Source of the DNA: Reichenbachiella faecimaris
GTDB lineage: Bacteria > Bacteroidota > Bacteroidia > Cytophagales > Cyclobacteriaceae
DNA length: 64,000 nucleotides
Assembly (NCBI RefSeq): GCF_900176375.1
Contig: NZ_FWYF01000002.1
Span: 408,161-472,160 of the forward strand
Direction of reading: 5' to 3'
Position 1 is the stretch's first letter. Every line of letters starts with the position of its first letter. Under the pieces are notes generated by a model. It had not been told where the DNA came from. It saw only the letters and a list, made by a program, of their open reading frames with translations, and ran no database searches. This document shows, in pieces, positions 41,194-50,259 of the stretch. Position numbers and translations under genes: made by a program.

Positions 41194-41402
41194 CTTCTTC
41201 TCAATTTATATACCGGATACATAATTTAACAAAAAATGAGCTAACCTCAGTTAGCCTTGCAAAATTTCGTTTCCGGTCGCTGGTTAATTATTATTTAAAT
41301 TATACAAATACCATGATAAAATCAATTGAAACCGAATGATCCTATCACGATCCTATTACTAATTCTTTACTCGATTAGTTACGCATACTATTATTCTCCT
41401 TC

Positions 41403-41410
41403 TATATTTG
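41403..41410 (+). promoter_or_regulatory. Candidate -7 element for the guanylyltransferase gene
   Basis: TATATTTG agrees fully with TAnnTTTG and lies 24 bases before the ATG at 41435. The upstream position shows only a weak TTAG in place of TTTG. Confidence 0.45.
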
Positions 41411-41434
41411 CCATCCGTTTTAAATTAAAAAGGG

Positions 41435-42508
41435 ATGAAATCAGAAGTATTTGTAGTAATAATGGCAGGAGGTGTTGGAAGCAGATTTTGGCCGTATAGT
41501 CGAAACTCAAGACCCAAACAATTTATTGATGTATTGGGCAATGGCAAATCACTACTACAAATGACATACCAACGTTTTTTACCAACGGCAAGCAAAGATA
41601 ACATATTGGTAGTAACTAATGACAGTTATTCTGATTTGGTAAAAGAACAGTTGCCAGACATAAATCCTGAGCATATCCTGACTGAACCTGCCAGAAGAAA
41701 TACTGCACCATGCATTGCATACGCAGCTTATAAAATCCGTAAGAAAAATCCCAATGCCGTGATGGTTGTGACTCCAGCTGATCATGTCATTTTTCAAGAA
41801 GAGAATTTTACGAACGTAATTAAAACTGCCACTAATGCTGCACAAGGGTCCGACAAACTATTGACTGTTGGTATCACACCCAATCGTCCAGAAACAGGCT
41901 ACGGATACATCCAATATATTAACGACAAGTCTGAAGTAAAAAAAGTTAAAACTTTTACTGAAAAGCCTGAATTGGCTTTGGCCAAGAAATTTTTAGAGAG
42001 TGGAGATTTTGTGTGGAATGCTGGCATTTTTGTATGGTCTATTTCTGCTATTGTGCAGTCATTTGAAAATTCATTGCCTGATATAGCTGAAGCTTTTGCA
42101 GAGGGGAATTCGAAATATTACGAGTTAGATGAGAAGACCTATATCGATCAAATTTACCCGCAGTGCGAAAATATTTCTATCGACTATGGGATATTAGAAA
42201 AATCATCTGAGGTGTATGTTGTCCAAGGCACTTTCGACTGGTCAGATCTGGGTTCTTGGAATTCACTTCATGAAATAAGGGAAAAGGATGAGAATGACAA
42301 TGTGGTAGATGGTCAAGTAATACTTGGTGACTGCAGAGACAACATAGTAAAATCAGAGACCAAGCGGTTAATTGTATTGGATAATCTAGAAGGCTATCTG
42401 GTTGGAGATTTTTCTGACGTACTCATTGTCTGTAAAAAAGATCAGGATGCGCAGTTTCGAGAATATGTAGCTCAGGCCAAAAAATTAAAAGGGGACAAAT
42501 ACCTTTAA
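41435..42508 (+). CDS. manC: Mannose-1-phosphate guanylyltransferase
   Basis: A 357-residue, single-domain enzyme: MAGGVGSRFWPYSRNSRPKQ (nucleotide-binding loop), TEPARRNTAPCIAYAA, VTPADHVI, FTEKP and WNAGIFVW. It lacks the C-terminal phosphomannose isomerase cupin found in bifunctional ManC. It makes GDP-mannose, which Gmd in the polysaccharide locus would consume, though it lies 20 kb away. The stop codon overlaps the stop of rlmB on the other strand by 4 bases (TTAA). Confidence 0.92.
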   Translation: MKSEVFVVIMAGGVGSRFWPYSRNSRPKQFIDVLGNGKSLLQMTYQRFLPTASKDNILVVTNDSYSDLVKEQLPDINPEHILTEPARRNTAPCIAYAAYKIRKKNPNAVMVVTPADHVIFQEENFTNVIKTATNAAQGSDKLLTVGITPNRPETGYGYIQYINDKSEVKKVKTFTEKPELALAKKFLESGDFVWNAGIFVWSISAIVQSFENSLPDIAEAFAEGNSKYYELDEKTYIDQIYPQCENISIDYGILEKSSEVYVVQGTFDWSDLGSWNSLHEIREKDENDNVVDGQVILGDCRDNIVKSETKRLIVLDNLEGYLVGDFSDVLIVCKKDQDAQFREYVAQAKKLKGDKYL

Positions 42509-43278
42509 CCTCGTTGCCTCATACTTTCAAAAAGTATAACTCCAGCTGCCACAGACACATTTAACGAATCAATCTGGCCGACGATTGGAATCATTAGTTT
42601 TTCATCAGCCACTTGAAGCAATTCTTCAGAAATACCATCTTCTTCTGACCCCATGATGATTGCTGTGGGGACTGATAGGTCAGCCTCAAATACTTTTTTG
42701 TCCGTTTTTTCAGTACAAGCGACAATTTGAAAACCACTGTCTTTCAAATATTTGACCGAGTGCGTCAGGCTATCTTCTTTGCAAATAGGCAAATAGCTCA
42801 AAGCCCCTGCTGAAGTCTTAACAGCATCTGAGTTGATCATTGCTCCACCTTTGGTCGGAATCACTACTCCGTTCACACCAGCACATTCTGCGGATCGACA
42901 AATAGCACCAAAATTTCGAACGTCCGTGACTCGATCCAAAATTAAAACCAAAGGTGCTAAACCATTTTCATAACTATTAGCTACAATGTTGTGAAGGGTG
43001 ACAAAGTCAATTGGAGAAACAAAGGCTACTACACCCTGATGATTTTTTCTGGTCAGTCGGTTGAGTTTTTCCACAGGCACTTTTGACACCGTAACCATTG
43101 AGCCTCTCAACAACTCCACTAACTCCTTAGTCAAATCATTTTTCAGATCCTTTTGCAGAAAAATTCTTTCAACAGTTTTACCTGATTTGATGGTTTCAAT
43201 GACGGCACGCGTGCCGAATACCATATTGTCTGGTTCTTCCTTTTTTAGGGGTCTTTTTACAAATCTCCGGTTCTCCAT
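42505..43278 (-). CDS. rlmB: 23S rRNA (guanosine-2'-O)-methyltransferase, SpoU/TrmH family
   Basis: From the ATG at 43276-43278 the protein is 257 residues, with an N-terminal substrate-binding domain (MVFGTRAVIETI) and a C-terminal SPOUT knot: NFGAICRSAECAGVNGVV, IMGSEEDGIS and IDSLNVSVAAGVILFE. These match RlmB, which methylates a conserved guanosine in 23S rRNA; TrmH-like tRNA methylases are the alternative. Its first codons overlap the end of the upstream GWxTD gene by 22 bases, so the two are probably co-transcribed and coupled. Confidence 0.9.
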   Translation of the reverse strand: MENRRFVKRPLKKEEPDNMVFGTRAVIETIKSGKTVERIFLQKDLKNDLTKELVELLRGSMVTVSKVPVEKLNRLTRKNHQGVVAFVSPIDFVTLHNIVANSYENGLAPLVLILDRVTDVRNFGAICRSAECAGVNGVVIPTKGGAMINSDAVKTSAGALSYLPICKEDSLTHSVKYLKDSGFQIVACTEKTDKKVFEADLSVPTAIIMGSEEDGISEELLQVADEKLMIPIVGQIDSLNVSVAAGVILFESMRQRG

Positions 43279-44459
43279 TTTTGTACTGCCGTAAACCACG
43301 CCTTATTGAGCGATTTTTCGCGAATCAGGGAATAGTGGTATTGAACAAATAAGTTGCGTGTTTTGGCAAAAGTAAACTTTATATCACCATCGTAAGTCTT
43401 ATACTCCCATATTTCTATCTCCTCTTTTTTAGTCACTACTTCTGGTGGCCCAAAAGCAATGTAAATCATACCCCTGTCGGTTTTCCATCCATTCTTGTAA
43501 TCTGTGAATAGTGCATTGGCAAATTTCACAGCGCGGAAATACTTCTTGATGGTCTCAGAGGCTAGTTTTTTATCATCTATATGACTCAACCAAAAATTAT
43601 TAAAAGCCAATTTTTGATCATCTGCATTATTCAATTCCTCATACTCATCACCAGTACAGATGTACATTAAAGCCTCAATCAATTCCCCTGTTTTTTTGTT
43701 GCGCGGGTAATATTCCTTGTGACTCAATATAGATACCCCTTTATCTGATACGGTATCATTCTGAACGAAATACAAATAATCAGCCTCGTTGAGCATCATA
43801 CCTCGTCTAAAGGCAATCCGTTTTTTTATTTGCAACATTTCACCTGAGGCCACACCATCGACAACCATTGGAGGAATGGCGGCAGGAAAATCTTCTTTAT
43901 ACAGGTAAGCGTAAAATTGCTCACCTTCAGTGTTGTCATCAATGTCCTCAAACCAGACAGAGTCTGATTTTTTATATCCATTATAGAACATGGCCTCATT
44001 ATCTCCTCCATAAATAATATTGGAAAGAGGAAAGCCGAGCGACTCATTGATAGGAATTCCGTACAGGTAAGGCTTTTCCAAGAATGAGAATTTGACCACC
44101 AAATAATTATTTTCGTCACTAGCACTGAAGTCCAGTTCAATCACATTCTTGATAAACCCGGAATCAACCTTTACAGCTATGGGTTGAATCAGTGTTTCTT
44201 GACCAGAATTAATTTTTTTCTGCTCATACAATTCAAATCCATCGAGTTTGTCTGATGGTAACACCTTCACCAAATGAAATGTTAATATCAGCTTATAAAG
44301 TGAGTCCTGCTTCGCAATTTGATAATCGATTTTGACTGGATCGTGGTTGTAGAGATAGCTAAAGTTTTCTTTGGTTAGATCATGGGCATCCACATTTGGT
44401 CTCGATACCATCAAGAGAAATAGAACTATAGCTGTATGGAAGTTTTTGAAAATGCACAT
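43257..44459 (-). CDS. GWxTD domain-containing protein
   Basis: Taking the ATG at 44457-44459 the protein is 400 residues, with an N-terminal hydrophobic signal (about residues 8-23) and a long beta-rich body. The C-terminal region has RGMIYIAFGPPEVVTKKEEIEIWEY and similar elements typical of GWxTD proteins, which Bacteroidota encode in the periplasm or outer membrane. An in-frame ATG nine codons upstream is an alternative start. Function is unknown for the family. It sits directly ahead of rlmB. Confidence 0.8.
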   Translation of the reverse strand: MCIFKNFHTAIVLFLLMVSRPNVDAHDLTKENFSYLYNHDPVKIDYQIAKQDSLYKLILTFHLVKVLPSDKLDGFELYEQKKINSGQETLIQPIAVKVDSGFIKNVIELDFSASDENNYLVVKFSFLEKPYLYGIPINESLGFPLSNIIYGGDNEAMFYNGYKKSDSVWFEDIDDNTEGEQFYAYLYKEDFPAAIPPMVVDGVASGEMLQIKKRIAFRRGMMLNEADYLYFVQNDTVSDKGVSILSHKEYYPRNKKTGELIEALMYICTGDEYEELNNADDQKLAFNNFWLSHIDDKKLASETIKKYFRAVKFANALFTDYKNGWKTDRGMIYIAFGPPEVVTKKEEIEIWEYKTYDGDIKFTFAKTRNLFVQYHYSLIREKSLNKAWFTAVQKWRTGDL

Positions 44460-44504
44460 AAAACTAATATAAATCAAATTGGACACTAACGTATAAAATT
44501 GACT

Positions 44505-44512
44505 TATTTTTG
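44505..44512 (+). promoter_or_regulatory. Candidate -7 element for the methyltransferase gene
   Basis: TATTTTTG agrees with TAnnTTTG and ends 6 bases before the ATG at 44519, which would make the transcript nearly leaderless. A TTG lies 23 bases upstream of the element, slightly too far for a standard -33 box. Confidence 0.4.
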
Positions 44513-44518
44513 CGGCCT

Positions 44519-45292
44519 ATGGCGACATACACTACAGAAATTGCATCAGACAAAATAGTATCTGACAACCCCATACACCAGAGATTGCTTCAAGCGTACT
44601 ATGAAGCCAAGCCTTATGTAAAAGGAAAAGTACTTGAACCTGGCTGTGGAGAAGGCCGTGGAATTGCTGTACTCGCTCCTTTAGCTGATGACTATTTGGC
44701 TCTTGATAAGATTGAAGAGGTAGTAGATAATTTGAAGCCCCAGTTTCCTGAGGTAGAATTTAGAGCGGTAGTTTTCCCTCCTTTTGATGACATCCCAAAT
44801 GACTCTTTTGATACTGTGATCACTTTTCAGGTGATCGAACATATTAAAAACGACAAACTGTTTTTAGAAGAAATTCATAGAGTGCTGAAGCCAGGCGGGC
44901 AAGCCGTAATAACCACCCCTAATACAAAAATGTCTCTTTCTAGAAATCCATGGCATGAAAGAGAATACACGAATCAGGAATTGAAAGAATTGGCTGGGAG
45001 CATTTTCTCTAAAGTAGAAATGAAAGGCATTGCTGGCAATGAAAAAGTGATGGAATATTATGAGCAAAACAGAGCATCCGTTGCCAAAATCACTCGATTT
45101 GATATTTTCAATTTACAGTATCGTTTGCCTAATGCTTTGCTAAGAATTCCCTATGACCTATTGAATAGATTGAATAGAAATAATCTTCAAAAACAAGATG
45201 AAGGGTTGGTTACGGAGATTGATAGAAATGACTATTTCCTGAGAGATGAGCATGAAGAAAACCTTGATCTTTTCTGTGTGGTGACAAAATAG
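44519..45292 (+). CDS. Class I SAM-dependent methyltransferase
   Basis: A 257-residue protein with motif I VLEPGCGEGRGIAVL (about residues 37-51), an acidic ribose-binding residue in YLALDKIEE, a TVITFQVIEHIKND segment and RVLKPGGQAVITTPN, the pattern of Methyltransf_11-type enzymes. It is soluble. The substrate is not evident: neighbours are a GWxTD gene (opposite strand) and tRNA-Val. The ATG at 44519 is preferred to a TTG nine bases upstream, which lies within the promoter-like element. Confidence 0.8.
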   Translation: MATYTTEIASDKIVSDNPIHQRLLQAYYEAKPYVKGKVLEPGCGEGRGIAVLAPLADDYLALDKIEEVVDNLKPQFPEVEFRAVVFPPFDDIPNDSFDTVITFQVIEHIKNDKLFLEEIHRVLKPGGQAVITTPNTKMSLSRNPWHEREYTNQELKELAGSIFSKVEMKGIAGNEKVMEYYEQNRASVAKITRFDIFNLQYRLPNALLRIPYDLLNRLNRNNLQKQDEGLVTEIDRNDYFLRDEHEENLDLFCVVTK

Positions 45293-45339
45293 TGCTTGTA
45301 CAGCATAACAAATTATTTAGATTTGCTCCCAATATAAAC

Positions 45340-45414
45340 GGGTCGTTAGCTCAGCTGGTTTAGAGCGCCGCCTTGACAGGGCGGAGGTCGCTGGTTCGAA
45401 TCCAGTACGACCCA
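45340..45414 (+). tRNA. tRNA-Val (anticodon GAC)
   Basis: The 75-base sequence folds into a cloverleaf: acceptor stem GGGTCGT with ACGACCC, D arm with GCTC/GAGC, anticodon stem CCGCC/GGCGG enclosing the loop TTGACAG with anticodon GAC, and a T arm with the loop TTCGAAT. GAC reads GUC/GUU valine codons. The discriminator base is A and CCA is not encoded. It lies between the methyltransferase and the VPS10-like gene. Confidence 0.95.
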
Positions 45415-45418
45415 CTTG

Positions 45419-45447
45419 AAAGACAATCAGAAATGGTTGTCTTTTTT
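45419..45447 (+). terminator. Rho-independent terminator after tRNA-Val
   Basis: AAAGACAATC pairs with GGTTGTCTTT around a short loop and is followed by a T-run, 4 bases after the tRNA. It should end the tRNA transcript. Confidence 0.8.
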
Positions 45448-45453
45448 CATTTA

Positions 45454-45484
45454 ACCCTAACAGGGTTTAAAACCCTGTTAGGGT
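45454..45484. repeat. Near-perfect CAGGGTTT palindrome
   Basis: ACCCTAACAGGGTTT pairs with the following AAACCCTGTTAGGGT around a single A, a stem of about 15 base pairs. A shorter related palindrome lies after the downstream VPS10-like gene at 48889-48905. Sequences of this kind are repeated in many Bacteroidota genomes as far as I recall. Confidence 0.75.
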
Positions 45485-45592
45485 GAAGACGTTCCCATTC
45501 AAACCATTTATTTACCTCCCCCATTTTTTGATTTGTTTCTATCAATTCGTTTGATGTACCTTTCTTGTTCTATTGAATCAAACTGATATCTA

Positions 45593-48500
45593 ATGAAACA
45601 ACTCACAACCCTATTACTGATAGTTATCACCCTAACATCCACTGCCCAAAAAAGAAAGTCATCTTCCCCCAGTTCGATTAAATCAGCACTGAACGAAACA
45701 TCTATAGATGGGCTAAAATTTCGTCATGTCGGCCCTGCACTCATGTCTGGCCGAATCGCTGACTTTGCAGTCAATCCTAATAATCCCACGGAATATTTTG
45801 TAGCTGTAGCTTCTGGTGGAGTATGGAAAACGGTAAATAATGGCAACACCTACGAACCCGTTTTTGATAGTCAAGGCAGCTACTCTACTGGTGTAGTCAC
45901 TATGGATCCCAACAACTCCAACGTGATCTGGGTAGGGACTGGTGAAAACAATAACCAAAGAAGTGTTGCCTATGGCGATGGCGTTTATAAATCATTGGAT
46001 GGAGGTAAAACATGGAAAAACATGGGTCTGGAAAAGTCAGAACATATTGGTTCGATTGTAGTTGACCCCAACAACTCAGATGTGGTTTATGTAGCTGCCA
46101 TAGGTCCGCTATGGAGCGAGGGTGGAGATAGAGGTCTTTATAAAACCACCAATGGTGGTGAAAACTGGCAGAGAGTATTACACGTCGACAAGCACACAGG
46201 TATCAATGAAGTTCACATGGATCCAAGAAATTCAGAAGTACTTTACGCGACTTCGCACCAAAGAAGACGTCATGTATTTACCTACATAGGTGGAGGGCCA
46301 GGATCAGGCATTCACAAATCTACGGATGGAGGAAAGACGTGGAAAGTAATCAACAGTGGATTGCCAACAGTGGATTTGGGTCGAATTGGTCTGGCTATTT
46401 CCGCAGCCAACCCAGAATATATCTACGCCATAGTAGAAGCAGCCAGAGGTGAGGGAGGCTTTTATATTTCCACCACAAGAGGAGAATCGTGGGAGAAAAG
46501 AAGTAGTTATACCTCAAGTGGCAATTACTATCAAGAACTAGTAGCAGACCCACTTGACCCAGATAAAATCTATAGCATGAACACCTGGATGCAAGTCTCT
46601 GTGGATGGTGGGCGATCTTTTAAAAACGTAGGGGAAGATGCTAAACACGTGGACAACCATTGTTTGTGGATCAATCCAAAAAATACCAACCACCTGCTCG
46701 CCGGGTGTGATGGCGGGATTTATGAAACCTGGAACAGTGGCAAGCACTGGTCTTACAAAGACAACCTATCCATTACTCAGTTTTATAAAGTCTCTGTAGA
46801 CAATGCCAAACCATTTTATCATATCTATGGTGGCACGCAAGACAACCTCAGCATGGGTGGCCCATCCAGAACGGTCAGTGCCAGCAGTATCGTCAATGCA
46901 GACTGGTACATTACACAAAACGGCGACGGATTTGAAACTCAAATTGACCCTGAGAATACTGACATTGTGTATGCCCAATATCAGTATGGTGGATTGACAC
47001 GATTCGACAAGAAAAGCGGAGAACAAAAAGGTATCCAGCCCAAAGAAAGAAAAGGAGAAAATGAATACCGTTGGAATTGGGATGCACCACTTCAAGTGAG
47101 CCATCACAAACCACAAAGACTGTACTTTGCCGCCAACAAACTATTCCGCAGTGAGAATAGAGGCAACAGTTGGGAAGTACTAGGTGATGACCTCACAGCC
47201 CAAATAGACAGAAACAAACTAGAAGTGATGGATCGAATTTGGAGTGTGGATGCCGTCGCTAAAAATGGCTCCACTTCACCTTATGGGACTATAGTGGCTT
47301 TCTCTGAATCTTCATTAGATGAAAATCTACTCGTGGTAGGCACGGATGACGGACTCATTCAAATCTCTAAAGATGGTGGAAAGTCATGGAACAAATCTTC
47401 CAGCTTTCCTGGTATTCCAACTAATACCTATGTGAATATGGTATTCACTTCCAAGCATGACAAAAATGTGATCTATGCCGTATTCAACGACCATAAAAGA
47501 GGCAATTTCAAACCATACCTTTTGAAAACTACAGATCAAGGAAGCACCTGGACGAGCATAAGTGGAAATCTACCAGCACGTGGTTCTACCTACTGTATCG
47601 AAGAAGATCATGAGGATGCCAATCTGCTTTTTGCCGGAACTGAATTTGGCGCCTTTTTCTCAGACAATGGTGGACGGGAATGGAAGCAGCTCAAAGCTGG
47701 ATTGCCTACCATTGCCGTGCGTGACATGGCCATCCAAAAGGATGAAAATGATTTGGTACTGGGCACATTTGGACGCGGCTTTTATGTGCTGGATGATTAC
47801 GCTGCACTGAGGAATATTAGTAGCACTTTGAATAGTGCCGCTCAACTCTATCAAGTAAGAGAGGGTTTGCTTTTTGAATACTCCTATCCTTATGGACTGA
47901 AAGGCAAATCTATGCAAGGAGATAACTTCTACACTGCCGAAAATTTAGGTTCTGAGGTGATCTTTACCTACTTCATCAAAGACGACATCAAATCTAAAGC
48001 AGACCAGAGAAAGGAGCAAGAAGCCGAAAACCTAAAAAAGAAGGCTGACAATTATTTCCCTACCTATGAGGCACTAAAGGCAGAAAAAGAAGAAGAGAAA
48101 CCTGAATTGCTTTTTACAGTTCAAGATTCAAAAGGAAATGTCGTCAGAAAACTCAGCACTACCCCTGCTAAGGGCATCAATAGGATCAACTGGGATTTGC
48201 GCAACACGCCAAAAGGCCCAATAGACCTAAGTACACCTGCATTCTACAATCCTTGGGCAGGCACCAATGAGGGCACCATGGTGGCTCCAGGTAATTACTC
48301 AGTGACGATGTCTTCGGTCATAGATGGCAAGGAAACGGTATTAGGCAAGCAGTCCTTCAATCTGATTCCAATCAACAATACCACTTTGCCCACAGCTGAC
48401 AGAGCAGCCTTAGCGGAGTTTATGACCAAGGTCGGCATATTGGAAGGCCGAGCGTCTAGCGTAGCCCAGGCTATCAGCGAAATGAATAGTGACATGAAGT

Positions 48501-48868
48501 ATATCAAAGCAGCGATTTTGGAAACACCAACCGCACAAAGTGAATTGATGACGACTTACCAATCCATCAAAGACGAATTGAATGCTCTGAGTATTAAAGT
48601 AAATGGTGATCCTTATAAATCGAGTCTCGACATGGGACAAGTGCCATCATTGAGCAGCCGAGTGGGATCACTGGGATCAGAACAGGCCACTTCTACCTCT
48701 GCCCCAACACAGACGCATCAGGACGTGTACAAAATCACAGCAGAAGAACTAGAGCCAGTTTACGCTGCCACCAAAGAACTGCTTGAAGTGAAGATGGCCA
48801 ATTTCAAAAAACAACTCAAAGCTGCAGGTGCGCCTTACACGCCAAGGAATTTGACGTTTTTGGAATAG
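45593..48868 (+). CDS. Secreted VPS10/sortilin-like BNR-repeat protein
   Basis: The 1091-residue protein starts with a signal peptide (MKQLTTLLLIVITLTSTAQ) and then has many BNR/Asp-box motifs of the S-x-D-x-G-x-x-W type, for example KSLDGGKTWKNMG, KSTDGGKTWKVI and KDGGKSWNKSS, forming two predicted seven-bladed propellers over about residues 35-760. The last 250 residues hold a beta-sandwich-like part and an alpha-helical end. Bacteroidota annotate such proteins as glycosyl hydrolases or sortilin-like, but no catalytic residues can be pointed to. It is probably secreted or periplasmic. The ligand is unknown. Confidence 0.8.
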   Translation: MKQLTTLLLIVITLTSTAQKRKSSSPSSIKSALNETSIDGLKFRHVGPALMSGRIADFAVNPNNPTEYFVAVASGGVWKTVNNGNTYEPVFDSQGSYSTGVVTMDPNNSNVIWVGTGENNNQRSVAYGDGVYKSLDGGKTWKNMGLEKSEHIGSIVVDPNNSDVVYVAAIGPLWSEGGDRGLYKTTNGGENWQRVLHVDKHTGINEVHMDPRNSEVLYATSHQRRRHVFTYIGGGPGSGIHKSTDGGKTWKVINSGLPTVDLGRIGLAISAANPEYIYAIVEAARGEGGFYISTTRGESWEKRSSYTSSGNYYQELVADPLDPDKIYSMNTWMQVSVDGGRSFKNVGEDAKHVDNHCLWINPKNTNHLLAGCDGGIYETWNSGKHWSYKDNLSITQFYKVSVDNAKPFYHIYGGTQDNLSMGGPSRTVSASSIVNADWYITQNGDGFETQIDPENTDIVYAQYQYGGLTRFDKKSGEQKGIQPKERKGENEYRWNWDAPLQVSHHKPQRLYFAANKLFRSENRGNSWEVLGDDLTAQIDRNKLEVMDRIWSVDAVAKNGSTSPYGTIVAFSESSLDENLLVVGTDDGLIQISKDGGKSWNKSSSFPGIPTNTYVNMVFTSKHDKNVIYAVFNDHKRGNFKPYLLKTTDQGSTWTSISGNLPARGSTYCIEEDHEDANLLFAGTEFGAFFSDNGGREWKQLKAGLPTIAVRDMAIQKDENDLVLGTFGRGFYVLDDYAALRNISSTLNSAAQLYQVREGLLFEYSYPYGLKGKSMQGDNFYTAENLGSEVIFTYFIKDDIKSKADQRKEQEAENLKKKADNYFPTYEALKAEKEEEKPELLFTVQDSKGNVVRKLSTTPAKGINRINWDLRNTPKGPIDLSTPAFYNPWAGTNEGTMVAPGNYSVTMSSVIDGKETVLGKQSFNLIPINNTTLPTADRAALAEFMTKVGILEGRASSVAQAISEMNSDMKYIKAAILETPTAQSELMTTYQSIKDELNALSIKVNGDPYKSSLDMGQVPSLSSRVGSLGSEQATSTSAPTQTHQDVYKITAEELEPVYAATKELLEVKMANFKKQLKAAGAPYTPRNLTFLE

Positions 48869-48925
48869 TACGCTTATTCATCATAGGTTCAGGTTTAAAC
48901 CCTGAGCTTTGAATTTTTATGAAAC

Positions 48926-48960
48926 AAAAAGGTGATGTCAAAGTGGCATCACCTTTTTTT
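48926..48960 (+). terminator. Rho-independent terminator after the VPS10-like gene
   Basis: AAAAAGGTGATG (48926-48937) pairs with CATCACCTTTTT (48947-48958) around a 9-base loop, and the T-run continues. A 12-base-pair stem followed by Ts makes a strong bidirectional terminator between the BNR gene and the AraC gene. Confidence 0.85.
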
Positions 48961-49081
48961 GTTTTTGAATTTGATATAATTGCCAAGGGAGGCTAACAAA
49001 TTCCGCTAGGTCGCAATTGTATTGCGACTATAACTTCCTGGGCATTTGAAATGCCTAAAACCTCAAACATGGAATAATAAT

Positions 49082-49198
49082 GTCATTGCCCAGCGTCAGC
49101 CCGGGCAATCGCTAGCTACTGGCAGATTGATAATAAAGAGCAGATCATTGCTCTAACAGATTACCCAAAGGCTCCCTTTGGTTGCCTTGTGTAATGAC
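49082..49198. repeat. GTCATTGC...AATGAC palindromic repeat, left copy
   Basis: The unit starts GTCATTGC (49082) and ends GTAATGAC (49198), with GCAATC (49105-49110) and GATTAC (49159-49164) inside. The repeat at 51317-51409 has the same order of motifs with otherwise different sequence, so the two are likely members of one family. Confidence 0.5.
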
Positions 49199-49209
49199 GT
49201 CCCGTTTTA

Positions 49210-50088
49210 TCAAAGCAACTGCTCTTGAAAATGCACTTTCTGATATTGTGAAGGGGTGTGATTGGTCAATGACTTGAATTTTCGATTGAAATTAGAAAGG
49301 TTCACGAAGCCTGAGCGATAACATACCTCTGTCACGTTGATCTCTTTATTCAAAAGCAGCTTGCACGCATGCGCCACCCTCAATTCATTGAGGAAGCTCA
49401 CATAAGTCTTTCTAGTTCTTTGTTTAAAATATCTACAAAAAGCAGAGGGCGTCATATTAGCCACTTCTGCTACTTCATCCAATGTGATCGGACGGTGATA
49501 CTCACGCATAGTGAATTGGAAGATATCATTCAGGCGCTTGCCTTCGGACTCATCTACATTCAGATTATGAGGCTCTTTGGACAACCATTGATGTTCATCA
49601 GTCTGACTTAGCAAGTTAAAAATATTGAGCAGGGAAATAATTTTAGTAATCCCATCGTGCTCTTCTATCTCTATAATGATTTTTGAGACTCTCCGCTTGG
49701 CATCACCATTGAGCCGCAAGCCTCTCACACTTTTCCGCATAAAATCATTGACACTGCGCATCTCAGGCAATTCAAAGAAGTCTTTTCCAAAACTTTCGGA
49801 ATCAAAAAATACACAGATAGCATGACACATTTCTGTACTGTCCTCATCATAATAAGAAGGATCACTTTTGAGCACATGAGGTACATTAGCTCCAAAAATA
49901 AATACATCACCTTCGGAGAAATTGCCGATATAGTCCCCTTGGATCACTGTCCCATGACCTTTCACGATCAGTGTGATTTGAGATTCGGGATGCTGATGAA
50001 GAATGTCGTAGAACTGGGGCATAATATCTACTTGCACCCTAAATGAGGAATCGTCTGTCTTCGGAATCTTAAATGGTAATACCTTCAT
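49210..50088 (-). CDS. AraC-family transcriptional regulator
   Basis: The 292-residue protein has an N-terminal cupin sensor domain (HHPES-like QHPESQITLIVKGHG.., GDYIGNFSEGDVFIF) and a C-terminal double helix-turn-helix with TLDEVAEVANMTPSAFCRYFKQ and EVCYRSGFVNLSNFNRKFK. It is transcribed away from the hydroxyproline genes with a 290-base gap holding direct repeats and a good promoter candidate. It is the likely regulator of those genes, responding to hydroxyproline or a breakdown product. That ligand is inferred from position. Confidence 0.88.
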   Translation of the reverse strand: MKVLPFKIPKTDDSSFRVQVDIMPQFYDILHQHPESQITLIVKGHGTVIQGDYIGNFSEGDVFIFGANVPHVLKSDPSYYDEDSTEMCHAICVFFDSESFGKDFFELPEMRSVNDFMRKSVRGLRLNGDAKRRVSKIIIEIEEHDGITKIISLLNIFNLLSQTDEHQWLSKEPHNLNVDESEGKRLNDIFQFTMREYHRPITLDEVAEVANMTPSAFCRYFKQRTRKTYVSFLNELRVAHACKLLLNKEINVTEVCYRSGFVNLSNFNRKFKSLTNHTPSQYQKVHFQEQLL

Positions 50089-50181
50089 AACTCATCAAAT
50101 TATCATTTTCTAAATAGCTGCTTCAGTAAACAAATGCAATCCACTGTACCACATTTGACTACAAAAGATATTATTTATACA

Positions 50182-50219
50182 TCAATATCAAAATAATCCC
50201 TTAAATGATGTCAATATCA
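50182..50219 (+). promoter_or_regulatory. Direct TCAATATCA repeats, possible operator
   Basis: TCAATATCA occurs at 50182-50190 and again at 50211-50219, 29 bases apart (nearly three helical turns), with a partly inverted AATATTGATA a little further on. Directly repeated half-sites on one face of the helix are typical of AraC-family operators. It lies upstream of the promoter candidate at 50260-50291. Confidence 0.4.
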
Positions 50220-50259
50220 TACCAGCATCAATCAAATATTGATAAGCCACGCATTTTCC

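Larger units (their letters stand above)
48869..49209. other. Intergenic region dense in palindromes
   Basis: No reading frame of interest lies in this 341-base gap. It holds the terminator at 48926-48960 and several separate palindromes: TCAGGTTTAAACCCTGA (48889-48905), GTCGCAAT/ATTGCGAC (49010-49028), GGCATTTGAAATGCC (49041-49055), ATTGCCC/GGGCAAT (49085-49109) and GAGCA/TGCTC (49138-49153). The last two lie inside the repeat at 49082-49198. Confidence 0.6.
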
